In this document: positions 60,535-64,000 of the stretch, in pieces | Layout: every line of letters begins with the position of its first letter | How positions within the stretch are numbered: the first letter of the stretch is position 1 | NCBI GenBank assembly: GCA_020137815.1 | Contig: CM035354.1 | Coordinates: forward strand, 1,196,386 to 1,260,385 | DNA: 64,000 bases | Direction: 5' to 3' | DNA from: Hormiphora californensis | Lineage: Eukaryota; Ctenophora; Tentaculata; Cydippida; Pleurobrachiidae | Notes under the pieces: model-generated | What the model was told of the DNA's origin: nothing | What the model saw: the letters and a program-made list of their open reading frames with translations, nothing else | The model's database searches: none | Position numbers and translations under genes: made by a program

Positions 60535-63500
60535 GTTTTTGTATACCGCCCAGGCAAAACAGGGCCAGCAAACTGAATTTTGACTGACACTGCTCAGCGT
60601 CAGAGCGGTATACCTAAATTATAACACCTTCCTTACTTATGACACACACTATTAAAATCTGGATTTAAACACACCATAGATAGACTTTTATTGATGAAAA
60701 TACGGGCCTCATAAAATACGAACCAACTTAGATAGGCATAAAAATGCTCTCACACTGAATAAGCTAAATTACAAAGTCAGCAGCTCTCATGCTACTCAAA
60801 GACAGCAGCTCTCAAAGCTATTAAAAAGTCAGCAGCTATTACTGCAAGCCCGGTAAATGCAATGAGGAATAACACTGTCTAAATAAACGTCTGCCTAAGG
60901 GGAACACTAAACCCAGACCAGAACAGAACCAGTGACCCAAAGACGAGATGACTCAGGTGCTACTGCTCTCTGGATCAACGAAAGCTTCCTTAAATAGCCG
61001 GGTCTTAAGCCTTGTCTTGAAGAGTTCAACAGGGTGAACAGACCTTAACTCCAATGGCAGGGAGTTCCACACTTCCGGCAGGAATACAGAGATCCTCCTC
61101 CTTCTTAACTTAGAATTCGCATTTACACTTGAGAGCTTTGGATATTTCAACCTGAAGAAATCTGGAACTGAGGTAGATCGGGTAGGTTTTACAGGTTCAG
61201 GATTGTCATCACGAGGGACCAGGTCCATCAGATACTTGGGTGCAGTGCCTCGTACAATCTTGTACGCCAAAAGACATGCCTTGAAAGTCAGCCTCTGCTC
61301 AATAGGTAGAATGTGTGCCTCCTTGTAGTATTCTGTGTAGTCATCCTGATGTCCCTTTAGATTGAAAATGAAACGCACACAAGAATTCAGGGTCTTCTGA
61401 AGATACCTCAATATCCTCTTAGGTAGTCCATAGTAAAGGATGTTGCAGTAATCAATCCGGGAAATGACCAGTTGCTTGACCAACATAATCTTGGTATCTT
61501 TGTCAAGACACTTGTTGACCTGCCACAAGTTCTTGAGCATAAGGCCACACTGTTTCTTAACATTGAATATCTGTCTCTCAAGAGTCAACTGATGGTCCAT
61601 GAGAACACCAAGGGTCTTTCCTGTCGTCCCCTTACATTCCATAGGCCTGACCACCGAACCTCCAAACTGGATCTCTGGATCAAATGCCATCTTTTCCAAG
61701 GAGCTTGTCTTTCCCAACAGTAGAAACTCCGTCTTGTCCTCATTACACTTAAGTCCATGGTTAACCATCCATGTTTTGACATTCTTGAGACAATCCTCTA
61801 GGGTCTTATTACTGGAACTCCACCCCTCTGCATCACTCGGAACCAGTCCAAAGTATATCTGAGAGTCATCTGCATACAGTTTGATCTTTAGGCCATAGGG
61901 ACGAACAATATCCTGAAGTTCCTCAATGTACAGCAAGAATAAAACAGGTCCAAGAAGGGACCCCTGTGGGACTCCACAGATTAGTGCAATCGCCGCCGAG
62001 AGTTCCCCACGAACATTCACTTTAAAAGTCCTTTTGCTAAGGTAGCTTCTAAACCATTCAAGCGCAGATCCTCTTACCCCAAACCTTGCCTCCAAAATTC
62101 CAATCAGCTTCGAATGATCCACAGTATCGAAAGCCGCACTCATGTCAAGCAGCAGAAGGGCCGATACTTTGCCAGAATCCAAATCCTTCAACAGGTCATC
62201 AAACATTCCAGCAAGCAGTGTTTCACAACTATGCCCCGCCCTATACCCAGATTGGTCTGCATTGAGTAGGTCGTTCATCCATAGGTATGAGTTTAACTGA
62301 TTGAGCACAACTTTCTCCAGTACCTTCGATACAAACGATATGTTAGAAACCGGCCTGTAGTTCGAAAATAAATCAGTGTCCCCATTGGGGTTCTTTATCG
62401 TTGGCATCACCAATGCTTTCTGCATAATATCTGGAACAGTAGATCGTAGAAGGGATTTGTTGATAATGTTCGTCAGGATCGGCGCTAGTTCTTCAAGGCA
62501 GTCTTTCACCAACCAGGTCGGAATAGGGTCCAGATCACAAGACTTCGATGACATTTCCTTGACAACCCGAACTAATTCATTAACTCTGATTTCCTCAAAC
62601 TTGGTTAGAGCACAGGTAGGCGCAGGCAGAGAATCCACAGTGAGCTCCTCAGAACCTTCCTCTTGCTCATCCCGAACCGCTGTCCGAATCTTCTCAATCT
62701 TCCCACTGAAGAACTCTGCAAAATCCCCTGCCAACTTTCCGTCTGACACTCCTCCTGGCAGAACAGTTTCAGACTTTCCAATTAGACGACCTAGCCTCTT
62801 CTGCAGCGCTGCAGGATCATCTTTAACCTCCTCAAGCTGCTTCCGGGAAAATTCCATCCTCGCCTGCTTATCAATCTTTTCAAAACGCCTCTGTAGTTCC
62901 TTGTACTGTATCTTGTTGAGTCCTGTCTTGTTAGATTCCCAAGCCCTTTCTGCTCTCCTCCTCTCCCTTAGTGCCTCCCGAACATCTTGTCTCTCCCTCC
63001 ACAACTTAACACTCTTTACTTCCTTCCTTCTCTTCATCGGTACCAGTTTCCTCACCACCTCCTCTAACGCACTATCATAGATCCTCAAAGCCTCCTCTGC
63101 AGTACACCCATCTGGAACCCGAAGACAAACTTCCTGGAGAGCACGTCTGAATTCCTCTGGATCAACCGAGTTAAAATCTCTGTAGCTGTACATCTTCCTC
63201 CACGTCCTATAATCATCTCCAGGGGTAGAGAGCTTTAGGTCCACTGTAGCCAAGAAATGGTCTGACAACGTCCCATCCGGAAAGACTTGCACGTTTTCCA
63301 GTTTAGTAAGAAAATCACGCTGACAGATCATCAGATCCAGAGTTCCTCCCCTCACATGAGTCGGAACTGATGGTACATTCTGCACAAAGTCAAATGAGTC
63401 CAAAAGGTGAAGAAGCTTCCTCGCATAAAAGTTGCCTGAGTCTTGAACCTGGAAATTGAAGTCTCCCATGATCATCGGATTTCCTGTTTTCATGAGAAGG

Positions 63501-64000
63501 TTCGATATATATCCATTAAACTCTTCCAGAAAATTTGCCTCTGTATACCGAGCCTTTCCATTGTAGGGGGGTCTGTATATATTACAGAGCCTCACAAGAT
63601 CATCATCTCCTCCAATAAGGACTTCCTGGACCTGAAAGGTCTTGAACTTGTCTTTAACAGGTGCTCGTTTGACCACTACTCCGTCCCCTATAGAAAACGC
63701 CAATGCCACCACCAGCTCTCTCACTCCTTGGACTAGAGAATACCTGCCATCCATTATCCTGTATTTCCCTGATCTTCGCTGTATCCGTAGCTTTTAGATA
63801 AGTCTCCTGTACTAAGCACACGTCACATTCCTTATCCTCTAGATGAGTCAGAATTCCTCCCGTCTTGTTCATTATAGAATGGACATTGAGCGTCCCGATC
63901 CTCCAAGTCGTTTTATCCTCAGCTCTTCCATTGCCCTCGTCCGGTAGACATTTTTGTCTCCTTACTCACGCCAGCAGTCCCTATCCATCAGCTTTCCTCG
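60535..64000 (-). mobile_element. CR1/L2-type LINE with endonuclease and reverse transcriptase, one frameshift, runs off the right edge
   Basis: The main frame ends at 60953. From the right edge leftwards: an AP-like endonuclease (RIGTLNVHSIMNKTGG, CDVCLVQETYL, then NIYRPPYN, MGDFNFQ, GGTLDLMI and LSDHFLATVDL), then RT (SNYRPVSNISFVSKVLEKVV, LLLDMSAAFDTVDHSKL, CGVPQGSLLGPVLFLLYI, LYADDSQIY) and a C-terminal domain ending PEVWNSLPLELR. Catalytic acidic residues are present. The endonuclease start is in another frame; the shift falls in GGGG at about 63684-63687, where one G fewer would restore continuity. The 3' UTR is about 60540-60952. It faces the LINE at 59494 tail to tail across a shared ATT-type tail. 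Confidence 0.9.

Noticed and set aside
62376-63080. A 234-codon plus-strand frame inside the right-hand LINE
   Set aside because: Antisense shadow of the reverse-transcriptase ORF; no family features.

Overview
This is eukaryotic, spliced DNA from an animal. GT-AG introns interrupt clear metazoan orthologues (LCMT1, SWSAP1, AASDHPPT, an SNM1/Apollo-type protein, EXOSC9, CDK11, an IP3 receptor). Two intronless divergent rhodopsin-like GPCRs, compact genes with many introns of 100-400 bp, dense foldback transposons, (GA/CT)n tracts and CR1/L2-type LINEs suggest an early-branching invertebrate such as a cnidarian or sponge. I cannot fix the phylum from sequence alone. Exon boundaries were read by hand from splice sites, reading-frame phase and remembered family motifs. 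No alignment was run.

Layout. 1-1.65 kb: 3' end of LCMT1 (+), with a small secreted Cys-rich gene (-) converging on it so that the two stop codons are only 9 bp apart. 2.1-4.7 kb: a foldback element carrying nested transposons. 4.7-9 kb: SWSAP1 (+), a GPCR (-) whose coding end overlaps SWSAP1, then AASDHPPT (+). 9-16 kb: an SNM1/Apollo-like gene (+) with a tandemly duplicated first exon, a second GPCR antisense inside its first intron, catalytic residues lost and an apparent 1-nt frameshift. 16-18.3 kb: short palindromic MITEs. 18.4-21.4 kb: an eight-exon F-BAR protein gene (-). 22.5-25 kb: foldback element and a spliced retroelement-type ORF. 25.4-31.9 kb: an unrecognised plus-strand gene hosting, in its introns, a small membrane-protein gene (-) and a secreted pacifastin/VWC-like gene (+). 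32-36 kb: small secreted-peptide candidates and GA tracts. 37.7-38.6 kb: G-capped foldback element. 40-47 kb: EXOSC9 and CDK11, head-to-tail on the minus strand only 173 bp apart. 47-50 kb: several palindromic elements. 50.7-57.9 kb: 5' coding exons of an IP3 receptor (+), with a likely mutually exclusive exon pair flanked by satellites that contain copies of its own splice sites, and an assembly gap. 59-64 kb: two LINEs, probably inside the next receptor intron.

Three themes cross the window. (1) At least four foldback elements begin with a run of G and end with a run of C; two have perfect 8-bp target duplications, one verified against an empty site inside the window. A second, GC-rich palindromic MITE family also makes 8-bp duplications. 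(2) Most complete genes have a 3' splice-acceptor-like AG shortly before the start codon, and CDK11/EXOSC9 are packed like an operon, which makes spliced-leader trans-splicing worth testing. (3) Splice-site-bearing DNA has been duplicated repeatedly (SNM1-like exon 1, the IP3 receptor exons).
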